DNA from: Mariannaea sp. PMI_226 | Lineage: Eukaryota > Ascomycota > Sordariomycetes > Hypocreales > Nectriaceae | Direction: 5' to 3' | DNA: 64,000 nucleotides | Assembly: GCA_024336345.1 (NCBI GenBank) | Contig: JANFOG010000001.1 | Location: 2,666,001-2,730,000, forward strand | In this document: positions 1-10,322 of the stretch, piece by piece | How the letters are laid out: each line of letters starts with the position of its first letter | Position numbering within the stretch: position 1 is the stretch's first letter | Position numbers and translations under genes: made by a program | The notes under the pieces: generated by a model | Seen by the model: only the letters and a program-made list of their open reading frames with translations | Databases searched by the model: none | Told to the model about the DNA's origin: nothing

Positions 1-97
1 AGAAAATCCCATTCAGACTTGGGAGATTGGACGCTGAGACGGCGGTCTAGCCATGGGAATGTTCGTCATATACAACTCGTAGATGATACTATTACTA

Positions 98-624
98 CTA
101 CAACCCATTGACATACCTCTCCATTCCTTCCCATTCCGTTTTGCCAGTCGACAAGAGATACCGCACGTGAGCCTTTCCTAGAGGGTTAGTCATTGACTAG
201 GAATGGCGGCGTCTTCCTGAGGCTCGTTAAAGGGGACGGATTCAAAGACGTACGGGGTCTGTCACACCGCGATGTCGCTCGAATTCATCACGAGCGAACT
301 TGCGGGACTCTTTTTTGGTAGTGGGATCGGCTATGTGCTTGGTGCCGCGGAGGATAGTGCGATAGAAAGATAGAACCCTGGCTCTTTGGATGAACTACAA
401 CAGGCAACCATTGTATTAGTACGGAAAGCTCTCCTTGGCTCATATATTACTTTGGAGTAGACTTATGGAAGCAACAGCAACAGCAACAGCAACAACGATG
501 ACGACAACGACAACAACAAAACATCTCGTACCTGGTCCAGACTCATGCTTCCACCAAAGCGGGATGGGCTTCCGCGGGTGGCATAGCCACGGCTCAGATT
601 CTGCAAACGAACACTATAGACCAT
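98..624 (-). CDS. Mitochondrial LYR-motif protein (LYRM2-like), 3 exons
   Basis: Three exons join in frame: 624-532, 394-254 and 172-98, giving 102 residues. Introns (531-395 and 253-173) start GTACGA and GTACGT and end TAG and AAG. The N-terminus (MVYSVRLQNLSRGYATRG) is basic and Ser/Arg-rich like a mitochondrial presequence. Exon 2 carries FIQRARVLSFYRTILRGTK, the helix with the Y-R pair and following LR that defines the LYR family, then a KESRKFARDEFERHR block; exon 3 encodes HVRYLLSTGKTEWEGM and a stop. The family consists of small matrix proteins that bind acyl-ACP or help assemble Fe-S and respiratory complexes; the exact client is not visible here. The gene is divergent from the NatD gene, 349 bp away. 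Intron 1 holds a CAA/CAG-type trinucleotide tract. Family is firm; the LYRM2 assignment is inference. Confidence 0.85.
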
Positions 625-973
625 CCCACCGGAAGCTACCTCATTGGATAGAGAAGCTAATTATTTGAATCTTGGCTTCACGTAACTTACTCAAGAGCGA
701 ATAGAACCTCGAAAGCACAATTCTTTTTGGCGGAAAAACATCGGCCCAACTCCCCGGAACGAATCGCGATGATGGTGGCCTTGGTGTCCATGAACCACCG
801 GAAGGTGGGGGGGTAAAAATATACCTACCTAGACTTACCTACCCTACTTACCGTGGTAACTCATCTTAAAAAAGTACGGAGTACATCAATGTAGGCATAT
901 TTTTGTGCTCTGGGGTAGGTAACTAACCACACCGGCAATTAGTTGGACACCGTCATCAATCTGCCCTGCCTCG
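625..973. promoter_or_regulatory. Shared divergent promoter region, LYR gene / NatD gene
   Basis: These 349 bases separate two divergent start codons, so they should contain both promoters. Visible elements are a G-run near 808 and one copy of the nonamer TACGGAGTA at 875-883. I see no convincing TATA box. Confidence 0.5.
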
Positions 974-2251
974 ATGCAAGACAATGCACAGCGGGAAGAC
1001 AGTCTGCTTAATTACCTGCATCAACGGAAGGCGGTCTTGTCTTCTTCAACAACAAAGACAGTTCGCGAAGCCCATCCAATGGCCGATACCGATGACGAAG
1101 CATCATCTACAGTTGTGTCGAAGATGACACGCGGTGGGCGACAACAGCAGCAGCGGCAGAGACAACAACCACAACGACAGCAGCCACCACGACAACAACG
1201 GGAAAAGCCTGTGCATCCAATTGAGACGGCTAATAAAATATCTGACGATGATTTTATCAAGGAGTACATTAAACCAAGGTGAGTTGAGTGTGCACGGAGA
1301 GTGTTTCTAAATCCATCCAGAAGACAGTCCGAAGCATCTGGGAGTAAAAGTCTAACGCCCTGCATTGGCGTAAAATAGTCAAGATAACTGGCCGCAGTGG
1401 GAGCATCCCCACACCAAAGCCGTCTATTCCCTTGGCCTGTCCATACCAGGCCAGCTGCGCGACGAGGAGTTAGACACGTGCTTTAATCTAGTCGATGAGA
1501 CAAGCGGTGCAGACTATCGCAGCTCATCCATAGGGTGGCATGTGGCTGTGAAGAAGAAGGAGATGAGGTCGCCGGACCTCCGGTACATCTTGGTCAAGGA
1601 TGCGGACAGCAGTATCCGGGGTTTCGCGTCGATGATGCCGACGTTTGAGAACCACGAGCCTGTGGTGTATTGCTATGAAATCCACTTGAAGCCGGAACTA
1701 CAAGGGTAAGTTGAACTCGATCATTTCTCGTCCCTTACTTATTTACACACACACACACACACATATATGCACGTACGCACACAAACCAGCTGGTCGATGT
1801 CTCATGCCACATGTCGATTCTCGATTGTTGGTACGTCTGCCAAAGTGCGTGGTGCGTGGCGCATGGACTGAGATAACGACCAGGGCGGCTGTGTTGTGGT
1901 CGTGTTGTATGAGTGTGGGAAACTCTTCCCAAAATATACCTGTTAAAAATGTGGTGCTGAGCCTACAACGAACCTTACAGGACTGGTCTAGGGACCAAGC
2001 TGATGGGCCACCTCGTCGATGTTGCAGAGAATATTCCGACGGTGGAAAAGGTGATGCTCACTTGCTTTGTGAGCAACACATCTGGTTTAAAGTTTTACGA
2101 GAAGCTAGGCTTCACCAAAGATGACTACTCCCCTCGGGAGAGAAAACTCCGTGGAGGCAAGACGGTGATACCCGACTTTGTAATTTTGAGTCGATTGACC
2201 TCGAGAGGTGGTGCCAGCTCAGGGTCTCGACGTCGTCTTCGCCAAGTCTAA
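974..2251 (+). CDS. nat4: N-alpha-acetyltransferase 40 (NatD, histone H4/H2A N-terminal acetyltransferase)
   Basis: Exons 974-1278, 1379-1705 and 1981-2251 give 300 residues. The donors are GTGAGT and GTAAGT; the acceptors TAG (1376-1378) and CAG (1978-1980) keep frame. The first acceptor was chosen over a closer CAG at 1395-1397 because only the former joins exon 1 to the QDNWPQWEHPHTKAVYSLGL frame. The GNAT fold follows: strand region RGFASMMPTFENHEPVVYCYEIHL, acetyl-CoA loop GTGLGTKL (about residues 211-218), then VEKVMLTCFVSNTSGLKFYEKLGF, the pattern of NAA40/Nat4. The enzyme acetylates the N-terminal Ser of histones H4 and H2A. Odd points: a Gln/Arg/Pro-rich stretch near residues 57-77 and a basic C-tail. 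Intron 2 contains a (CA)n microsatellite. Confidence 0.88.
1745..1763. repeat. (CA)n microsatellite in NatD intron 2
   Basis: About nine AC dinucleotides lie inside the second intron of the NatD gene, followed by TATATG and CACGTACGCACAC. Confidence 0.9.
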
Positions 2252-4153
2252 CGGTCGTCGCTGTTGAACTTTGACGTGAGAGGTGCTTTTGGTGTGCTTA
2301 TTTTTAGGCAATGTGCTCCCTCCTGTGGATGCGTGGAGTACATAGTTACTCTGTACAGATTAGTGAAAAAAAAAGTACAAATTGAGCCCAAAATATGACA
2401 ATGGCTCACCTTTACGAAGCACCAACCATCGTCAAGGATCAGGGGATGTCAGCACGAAGAGGGCTGAAAGCAAATAACGGCCAAGACCCAGCGAAACATG
2501 TTCATCTCAAGGCAAGTTACGGAGTACAGATTACAAAGTTCTTAACTTTCACCGTGCGCAGTAAGCACAAGAGCATTGATGGTGACCCAGGTAAGACGAA
2601 ATTACATATTACAATATGAATAAATGCTAATTAGCATATGCAGGTAATTAATCAGTACTATATGGTATGGCAAAGTGAGCAAGCTCTGGAGGGAGGAATA
2701 TTCAAAGTCAGCCAGCGTCTCAACATGAGACAGAGGCCGGCCCTTGGCAAACATTGGCTAGCCCAACAAGGCGTCCTCTGGAGTGGATCGACATCAACCC
2801 TACGAAGCTAACTCACGAAGTACCGTCTTGCTAGGCCGACCAACCGACAGCCCCATCCCGTAAGTGGTACTTTGTACATCCAGAGACGGTCATCATGGAA
2901 CTCCTGCACAGCCGTTAACTAATTACTCACCTTATCCGTACAAGGGCAACGGAACCATAACCTACTCGGCTCCGTCGAGAGTGAATTGCCCTATTCTTTT
3001 CTTCATCTCCAGCTTTTAACCATAGCCATTAGTGTGTACTGTACAGTAAAAGTGCAAGGGCACCTTATCGATCCATCCAGCTCCAGGCTTTTTTTTTTTC
3101 TTTTCCATTTGACGGTGAGCATACGGAGCAAGGGAATGCAGAAGACTCCCTTCAGGGCAGCAGTTGCAGGGCCAACGGGCGAATGGCACTGGCAATGCCA
3201 AGGGCAATGTCAATGTGAATACCAACGCTTGCTTCACGTAGTGATACGGGAGGGATGGTACATATGCAAACATATCAAGTACAGAATACCTGCACGTCGT
3301 GACAACGAACAAGGGACACATACAATAGTTATCAGGTGCTAATAAATGATCTCCACCTATAAGTAAGTTAGTCGGGTCAGCCTCCGGGCGCTAGCTGGCC
3401 CTAGCAGCATCCGTGGCTGAACCTCCTGCATCATGGTTTCCACTCATCCTGCCAAGCACCTGAGTGAGCTCTTGAGAGCACAGCCCGCCTGAAGCTGATG
3501 TTGACATGGGTGAGACATTCTTGTTCCTTCCAGCTGCTGCCGAGAGCCGGAAATCAAGACACACACAAAGATCCTTTTGTAGGGAGCCCAAAGTACTATC
3601 CAGGTACTGTACGTACAAGGCAGCTGTACCCTGGTACCATCACTAGAGTTGCATTTGGATAAGTGGACGCAAACTTTTGATGATTGCTGGGGCTCCGCCC
3701 ATTGCATCGCGCCCTTGACTTTGTTTCGTGTCACTCACTCACTCACTCACTCACTCACATGGATGTACTATGTAGTTATGAGTTGTACGGCAGCTCTTGA
3801 AGCAGGCAGCTCGGCACATGGTCAGCAGCTTCTGATTAGCATCCCTCCCCACCCCAGTCCACCGTCCAGACAGGCAGACTGAAGTTCTTTTTAGCTGGTC
3901 GGTCCGGGAAGTGGCTGTTGTGTTTTCAATAAAGCCTGTCCTGCAGCCTGCATTTGCTGCTTCAACTTTCTTGCCTCGTCATTCTCTCCTCTTCCTCTGT
4001 CATCCCGTCACTCAATTCCTCATCTGCCATTGCGTGCTGATTACTTCTGTACACGGATTATCCCCCTCTATCCCGGCTCTCTCTTTCTCGGCCCTTGCTT
4101 TGTTGCAATAACACAAAACCTAATCATCACCTTACACATCCATATCCATCACA
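2252..4153. other. Intergenic between NatD and PLAC8 genes
   Basis: 1.9 kb with no supportable gene. It contains a TACGGAGTA nonamer at 2518-2526, a short T-run near 3090 and a (TCAC)n microsatellite at 3731-3758. The last 300 bases are C/T-rich, typical of a fungal promoter and leader for the PLAC8 gene. Confidence 0.6.
3731..3758. repeat. (TCAC)n microsatellite
   Basis: Seven uninterrupted TCAC units about 400 bp upstream of the PLAC8 start. Confidence 0.9.
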
Positions 4154-4776
4154 ATGGCTCACCAGCAGTACTCTCAGGGACCCAATGTCCAGAACCAGGA
4201 GTGGTCCAATGGCCTCTGCAGCTGTGGCCCTTGCGGTACCTGTTTGCTCGGCACCTTTTTGCCATGTGTCTGTACGTTTTGCCGCTGATATCCCTATTCC
4301 CCTCCGAAAAGAAATGACATTGGTGACTAACACGGCCTCACCACAGTGCTCGGTAAGACCGCCGACCGCATGCGAGATCCCACCATGCAGACCGCCAGTG
4401 CCTGCAACAGCGAGTGCATGATCTTCTGTGGTATCCAGGCCATTACTGGATGCGGTTTTATGTAAGTGTCTTATCATTTAATTGTTACAATGGATTGTGT
4501 GAAAGTCGGAGTCCCCTTTCTAACACTCTGGTCACTAGCTACGCCATGATGAAGCGTGGTGAGATCCGAGAGCGATTCGGTATCAAGGGCAGCGGCATGA
4601 GCGACTGCTGCACCTCATACTGGTGTGGCTGCTGCGCCCTCATCCAGCAGGAGAAGGAAGTCCAGGCTCGCCTGGCTCAGGGACCTATCGTTCAGGGCTA
4701 CGATACCAAGCAGGAGGGCATGCAAATGCCTGCTCCTCCTCAGCAGCAGCAGCAGGGCCAGACTCCTCAGTACTAA
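4154..4776 (+). CDS. PLAC8 family cysteine-rich protein
   Basis: Exons 4154-4271, 4347-4461 and 4539-4776 give 156 residues; donors are GTACGT and GTAAGT, acceptors CAG and TAG, and frame is kept throughout. Order along the protein: short polar N-terminus (MAHQQYSQGPNVQNQEW), cysteine cluster CSCGPCGTCLLGTFLPCVC, a RMRDPTMQ loop, a second hydrophobic Cys-containing segment, RGEIRERFGIKGSGMSDCC, then CGCCALIQQEKEVQAR and a Gln-rich tail. The CC...WC.CCALIQ.EKEV signature is that of PLAC8 (DUF614), a family of small membrane-associated proteins linked to metal handling, cell size or membrane organisation. The specific role here is unknown. It is the same length class as other fungal members. 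The ATG follows a C/T-rich leader and AACACAAAAC-type context. Confidence 0.88.
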
Positions 4777-6363
4777 AAAAAATCGCCCAGTCTCTACTAT
4801 CCGAGAAGTAGAGGAGCGGAGATGGTTTGATGACAAGTCGGGTATGATGAAGGCTGAGATGGAACGAGAACGAAACGTGAATGCGCCAGCGGGACGACAA
4901 AACAAGCCCCCAAGAAGGTTGCGATGAAGAATGGAAACGGTGAGACTGGAACAGGAAAGAAAAGGCTATTTGACAGGCAAGATCCCGGAGAATCGTGACT
5001 TTTTTTTTGTGGACACGAAAGTAATCATGAAGAGGGGACACATGCAGGATTATACCCCCCCATTGACATGGATTTTCATGGATTTTTCATGAGCTCCATT
5101 TTATTTCGTTTTAGTCATACCTTGATGCATTAATTCTATTTTATTGAATCCCATACCCCGTGTCAATATATATGCGTATGCGTCTCATCTTCGTCTCATC
5201 CTCTACTTGCTCTTTTGCGTTCTCCACCGACATCTGACGGACTGCCTGGGGGATGGAGGACTTACGCCCCATGGCCGATTTGATTTCTTCTTCTCTGTGA
5301 CGCTTTGAGGATAAGCAGGCAAGCAGGCTGTTGCGTTGGCTGGCGTTCAGCTTTGGGATAAGCTTCACTATATTCGTTGATCAGCGGGACAGAGGTGGGT
5401 AATTAATATTGAGTATTCATGATCGGCCTTGTAATACACGACAACATAAGATGACTTAATATCTGCTGAGGGATTGAGGATCTTTTGTCAGTGCTGCGCC
5501 GTCGTAATTGATTTAGCAGAGTCTTTGGTATTCTTCCCAGTGGAAAACATGACTTCGCTACGAAGGATTGACCATCAAAGTCAACTGCCTTGCTGCCTTT
5601 GAGACATTCCCAAGCTTGTTCTAATTTCTTCTCACAAGCCACGGCTGATGGCTGCATGAACACTCCGACTCACTTTCTTCTCACTCTTGGGTGCAAGCGA
5701 TAAGAAAGCCAAATTGGGGCTTGAATCCACAATGTTCCCGGAACAGCACGAGTATGTCACCTTCAAGTCTGTGCGTGGCCTTGGACATCTAAAGGGTTGA
5801 ATTGGAAAGCTCAAATGCGTTCTTCCAGATCGTCGTATGTGCAAGAGTATTACAAAAGCTGTTACTTCGGACACGGGGTTGGTTCAGAGGCACCAAAAAG
5901 CGGGATTCCAAGCAACCTAGGATTGACAAGTTGCCTGGCCCTTAGACTCAAACTCGAGCAGAAGGCATCGTCGGACAGTCTGGCCAAAGACCAAGTATCA
6001 GACAAACGACTTCTCAACCAGAACTGTCATCGTAGCCTGTTACTCGACATTCATTCAACCAATCTTCAGGAGAGCTTGACAGACCCGCCGCCACTGTGAC
6101 GAGCAAGCCGCTCGAAACAATATTCCTCCTATGCCCACCCCCGCGGCCTTCCTTATCTTATTAGACTGGCTGACAGGTGGTGGACTGCGAAGCGGCAGGC
6201 CAAACAATAATTGTTCCCCAGACTGCCAAATGGAAAACAAAAACTGAGACTTGGCATTTTCAGCAGCGGACTCTTGAGGGTATTTTTTTACATCATGCTT
6301 TTCGCAGCTTTATGTTTAATTTTTAATTTTTCCTTTTTTTTTCTAATGAAGAAGCAGGAAGAG
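4777..6363. other. Intergenic, left flank of the three-gene island
   Basis: 1.6 kb with no gene I can support. Three minus-strand open frames (5141-5368, 5403-5663, 5632-5874) are open but have no recognisable motif and no splice plan that joins them convincingly. From about 6240 the sequence becomes T-rich, just outside the left copy of the island's shared module. Confidence 0.4.
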
Positions 6364-6557
6364 ATGGAAACGATGAAATCGCATTAGCTTTGTTCCCCAG
6401 ATTTACCTGGATGAGATCGGTAGGAGATACAACTCTCTCAACCCCCTTGGGTGGATTTTCCCTCCTCATGGAGCTAGAAAACCCCAGGTTTGTAGCTCAA
6501 CCTACAAGCCTGAACCCCCCCCCCATCAGCGCCGATCGCTACATATCGTTGATGGGT
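6364..6557 (+). repeat. Shared island module, left copy (L)
   Basis: About 190 bp, matching the reverse complement of 18768-18959 at roughly nine bases in ten by hand alignment. Its outer 90-100 bp also match the reverse complement of 16340-16439. Most differences between L and R are C/T or G/A. It begins near GGAAACGATGAAA, has a degenerate CCAGAT...CCTGG palindrome at 6397-6410 and the segment GGTAGGAGATACAACTCTC, and ends at GTTGATGGGT. It lies 0.74 kb upstream of the start codon at 7297. A 166-residue open frame crosses it, but R and M are not open in that frame, so it is not taken as coding. Confidence 0.85.
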
Positions 6558-7006
6558 CTCTCACTTGCCTCTGCTAAATATCGCTTTCTATCGTTGAGTC
6601 TACACTTCCAATATCCACAGTTCGAGCTGGAAAACCACAGATCGGTTAGCAAATTGATCATCCAGGGACTCAAGACCGTCAAAATTTTTCTTAATGTTTC
6701 TATAAAGGTTTATGGCGAGCAGCCTAGCCTCCTACTATCCCAAGACAGAGTATTAAAGCGAATGCGCCAGCTTGTGGCATTCTACTTCTACAGTCAATAT
6801 TTCTACCACCCAGACGCTCCAATACACATCCAGGCCTACCACAATCTAATTTGGAACACTACTTATCCTACGTCTATTATTAATCAATAGTCGTCGCCTC
6901 ACCATACTAGATGCCTACCAACTTCTAATGCAGACAAGAAGCTATACAATTTCGCATTAGATTCACGCCTTTATTAATTCCAACAAACAAGCACATAATA
7001 GGCCTG

Positions 7007-7126
7007 TTCAAACGGTTATTGACAGGCGTTTTCAAACGGCTATTGATAGGTGCGTTCAAACGGCTATTGACAGGCGTTTTCAAAAAGCTATTGACAGGCG
7101 TTTTCAAACAGCTATTGACAGCTAGG
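7007..7126. repeat. 24-bp tandem repeat, 5 copies
   Basis: Units begin TTCAAA at 7007, 7031, 7055, 7079 and 7103, an exact 24-base period. The consensus is TTCAAACGGCTATTGACAGG plus four bases. On the minus strand the repeat is open and would encode an eight-residue unit close to NSRLKTPV, but nothing else supports a gene there. It sits between module L and the start of the 7297 gene. Confidence 0.9.
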
Positions 7127-7296
7127 AATGGCCAAACAGCTACTCGCACATTAAATCTTACTTAAGAAACACTTCTCTCAGCAGTGCTGCACTTTTTCCA
7201 TCTTCAATCTTACATCTTTCTGGCCGGCACAGCAGGAACGCGCCGTCATATCTTTCATTTCCATCCACCCCCTTGCTACTCAAACGAGTTTGTCGT

Positions 7297-9393
7297 ATGG
7301 CTAGCCAGACGGGCGGGTTTGATTTTGATAATTTCGAGCGACAAGCCATACAAGAATTCAAGCAACAGATCGCATACGATGAGAAGGTTTTAGACCCTGT
7401 CGCCGTTACCCGATTTCGCCTGCAACACATCAAAACCCACATCAAAGTGGTCAAAACACTCAACAAGAGAGATTGTCTCTTGCAGTACCACGACCATCCA
7501 AGAGCCGTCCGAGACAGACTCTTGGCCGAGAAAGAGTGCGTGAAAGCAGATCTCGCCTGGTTTGATTCAAACTTCGATCCTTCAAACTCATCAGAAGGTC
7601 TATCGTCATCATCCTCATCCTCAGACACAACAGAAGGCTTAGACACAAATAACACTTACGAAGACGAAACCGACGAGAGCGACGACGAATCCTCCGGATC
7701 AGAGATTTCTTCCTCAGCGGGAAACGCTAGCATCCCAGAGGAGCGCGGAATGAGCTCGTTATTCAAGCACGTCTTCGGCCAGCCGGAAACCAGCAATGTA
7801 GAAGAGCAGCCAATGGCTACCCATTCCGACGTCGCCCCGGCCGAAGTCGGCAGTCCAGATCCGAACGGGGATGAACCCGAAACCGAAACACTGAGGATTA
7901 GCGAACACAATGATGGGCTAGAGGGTTCCGACGACGAGGGAGAGCACGAAGTCGATCCTAGCCAGGTTAGCCTGAGCAAAGTGAACTGGGAGTCCTAGAG
8001 GGTCCCTCAGAATCGCGTTGCCCTAACCACCGGGGTCTACAGAGGATTCAAGTGGGCGACTGCGGTACCCAACCAAGGAGGGTGGCATTATCGACTCTTC
8101 AACAAGTTAACAGCTTATCTACGTAACGATAATAATGACCCTGAGGAACCTGAGGACGCCGAATTGGACATAGGAGATGTTGGAACCTACGGTCATTATC
8201 GTGCTGCTAATAAGCCCAATGGCCGAGCTAAAGAATGGGACGAAGCACAAGCCAAAATTTGGATGGCATTTGCGTTCCAAAGGCACGGTTTGAAAGGTGC
8301 AGTTGAGGGGACGCCGGACAGTACCCACCATCTTGCCGACCTTTACACACGATGTGAAGCGGTTCTCACGCAACACTATCAATCCAGCCAGAATAGCGCC
8401 AATGGAAAGGGTGCAAAGAAGCGAGGGAGAGCAGACGCAGGTTTTGTGCGCAGAGCTAAATGCAATGTGAAGGAGGCATTTACAACGTGGGTCAACGGCG
8501 GATACCAAGATTTTCGTGGAAATATACGACATTTCACATCATGGCTGCCAAAGCACGAAGAAGTTGTCTGCATACCATTCATCGATCCTTATGCCGCAAC
8601 CAACGGTACTGTGTCTGGTTATCTCAGTCAAATGGGGTATGGGTATCTCAATGACATCACTGGAAAACCACCATCCAGCCAAGTTGCTGGACTGAGCAAC
8701 ACAGCACAACAGGCGCTTGATGCTATTAAAGAAATCGAGAAAAAACAGCATGACATCGAGGACTCCTTCGCTGCCACTAAAGAAAAGAACAACGAGATCT
8801 TTATTCAAGTTGCAGCAAAGCTCAATACAGTCGTTAGAGACACCGAAAAAGTCCAAAAAATAGTCGACGAGCAGAAGACGAAGTTGGATGAGCAGGAGAA
8901 GAAGTTGGATGAGAAGGAGAAGAAGTTTGACGAGCAGAAGAAGAAGTTTGACGAGCAGAAAAAGAAGTTTGACGAGCAGAAGAAGAAGTTTGACGAGCAG
9001 AAGAAGAAGTTTGACGAGCAAGATAAGGCACTCAACGCAATGAAGGGCCAGCTCATGAAGCTAGAAAAGCGGAAGCCTGGAATGTCAGACTCTGAGAAGG
9101 CCAACATAGTAGATTTGATTGTCTCAAAGCTCAATTCCGGATTCGCACGCGAGACCCTGGTATCGACGCCCTCTGGCAGGCAGGATACGACAACACAACT
9201 GCCCAGCCTGAGCTCTCCTACACCGGGACAATCTAAACGCCCTCCATCTGCTAATATAACAGAGAGTGGCCCTAAACGACACAAAAACGATGTTGAGAAG
9301 TCGCCAGAGGGAACGCAGAAAGGTGCCAAGAATGTGGATAAGGAAAGCGAGAAGGGGTCGATTGAAGTGGACATAATGAGCCTGTTTCGCTGA
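7297..9393 (+). CDS. Unknown acidic/coiled-coil protein, frame interrupted by one TAG
   Basis: One reading frame runs from the ATG at 7297 to the stop at 9391-9393 with a single TAG at 7996-7998. Read literally, it makes a 233-residue N-terminal protein plus a separate downstream frame with no good start. If the 45-nt GT-AG segment 7966-8010 is an intron, which is in frame and removes the TAG, the product is 683 residues. Seen in order: MASQTGGFDFDNFE start, Ser/Asp/Glu-rich acidic segment (about residues 105-220), a globular-looking part containing AKIWMAFAFQRHGLKGAVEG and AFTTWVNGGYQDFRGNIRHF, then a long coiled coil ending in near-perfect KKKFDEQ heptads, then a Ser/Pro/Lys-rich tail. I do not recognise the family. 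It is first in a three-gene island whose members share an upstream module. It is either a spliced gene or a decaying one. Confidence 0.6.
8868..9026 (+). repeat. 21-bp coding minisatellite (KKKFDEQ heptads)
   Basis: Seven-residue units of the form KKFDEQK or KKLDEQE run back to back. Five successive copies of AAGAAGTTTGACGAGCAGAA are nearly identical. The heptad spacing with F and L at the core predicts a continuous coiled coil. Confidence 0.9.
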
Positions 9394-10322
9394 CGGATTG
9401 AGCGGAACGAGGGCCCAGGGGAAGCATTCAAGTAGACTCAATAATCGAGTAAGACAGCATTGGGGTTCTTGTACCACTGAAAGCAGAGGGTTCTCTTTGA
9501 AAGCTGGGGCGCTTTCTACGTCCGGGCTCACATAATCCGGTAGCTTATAGAATAAGTCACATACGGTAGATGAAGGTAGAATCAATCAGATCCTAGGTAT
9601 CTGCACATTTATATCTTGAGACCTGCTAGATCCAGTGATTCTTAAGAATACGTCCAGTAGAACCGACTGCTTCAGTCATATACCTAGCTGCCTAGCCATT
9701 GGATTCAGGGTTTCTATTAGGCTTGAATAGTGATCCACGCTCTCCTACGTAAGATAGGCTGGATTACTGATCCTACAGAGAGATCGTCAACCTATATGGC
9801 CCTAAAGATAAACACGATGAATCGAACTCGCAAAGATACGCAATAATCCTAGTACTAAGCGACTCAATTCAATAACCATTTAACAACACTGTCAAGGTCG
9901 AGCAAAGATATTTATACAACCGTGGCGTATGCACTTTAGAGAAGAAAAGGCTTACAAAGTTAAGATAGTATTTGAGGACCACGAAGCTGCTATGAAAACT
10001 AGCGGTAGAGGGCGGTTCTCAGGGTCAGTTCTTGGTCGTGCTATTCTAACTCCTGTTTTCATCACTCCTTGCCACTCAAGAAGACCGGGTCCAGAAAGCA
10101 TCAGGTTCCGCATCAATGCGTAATAAAAAATACAACAGTTCCATGATTTAGCAATACTTCCGGTAAATGAATACCAGTTGTCCCTCAATCGTGCGTTCCC
10201 AACAATTAAATGCCAGGTCCAATATCTCCCGATAACTTAATATCAGTCAATGTAACACAACAATCCTCCAATCCCCCCAACAGCCTAGTGTTAGGTCTAT
10301 TTAGATGTCTGGGATCTCAGGG
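9394..10322. other. Convergent intergenic region between island genes 1 and 2
   Basis: About 930 bases, somewhat AT-rich, holding the 3' ends of two convergent genes. No ORF of interest, no RNA gene and no terminal-repeat structure is visible. Confidence 0.5.

Noticed and set aside
435..668. 77-residue + strand ORF rich in Thr from ACA/ACG repeats
   Set aside because: It lies antisense to exon 1 and intron 1 of the LYR-motif gene and is made of a trinucleotide tract.
2986..3342. 118-residue + strand ORF with a hydrophobic start
   Set aside because: The signal-like start is followed by low-complexity Phe and Gln/Cys runs created by T-runs and CAATG repeats; both strands are open.
5141..5874. 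Three consecutive minus-strand ORFs that might be a gene
   Set aside because: No recognisable domain, no splice plan joining them, and mixed codon use. They may be gene debris but cannot be supported.
6390..6890. 166-residue + strand ORF
   Set aside because: Its first third is module L. The homologous modules M and R are not open in this frame, and no motif is present.
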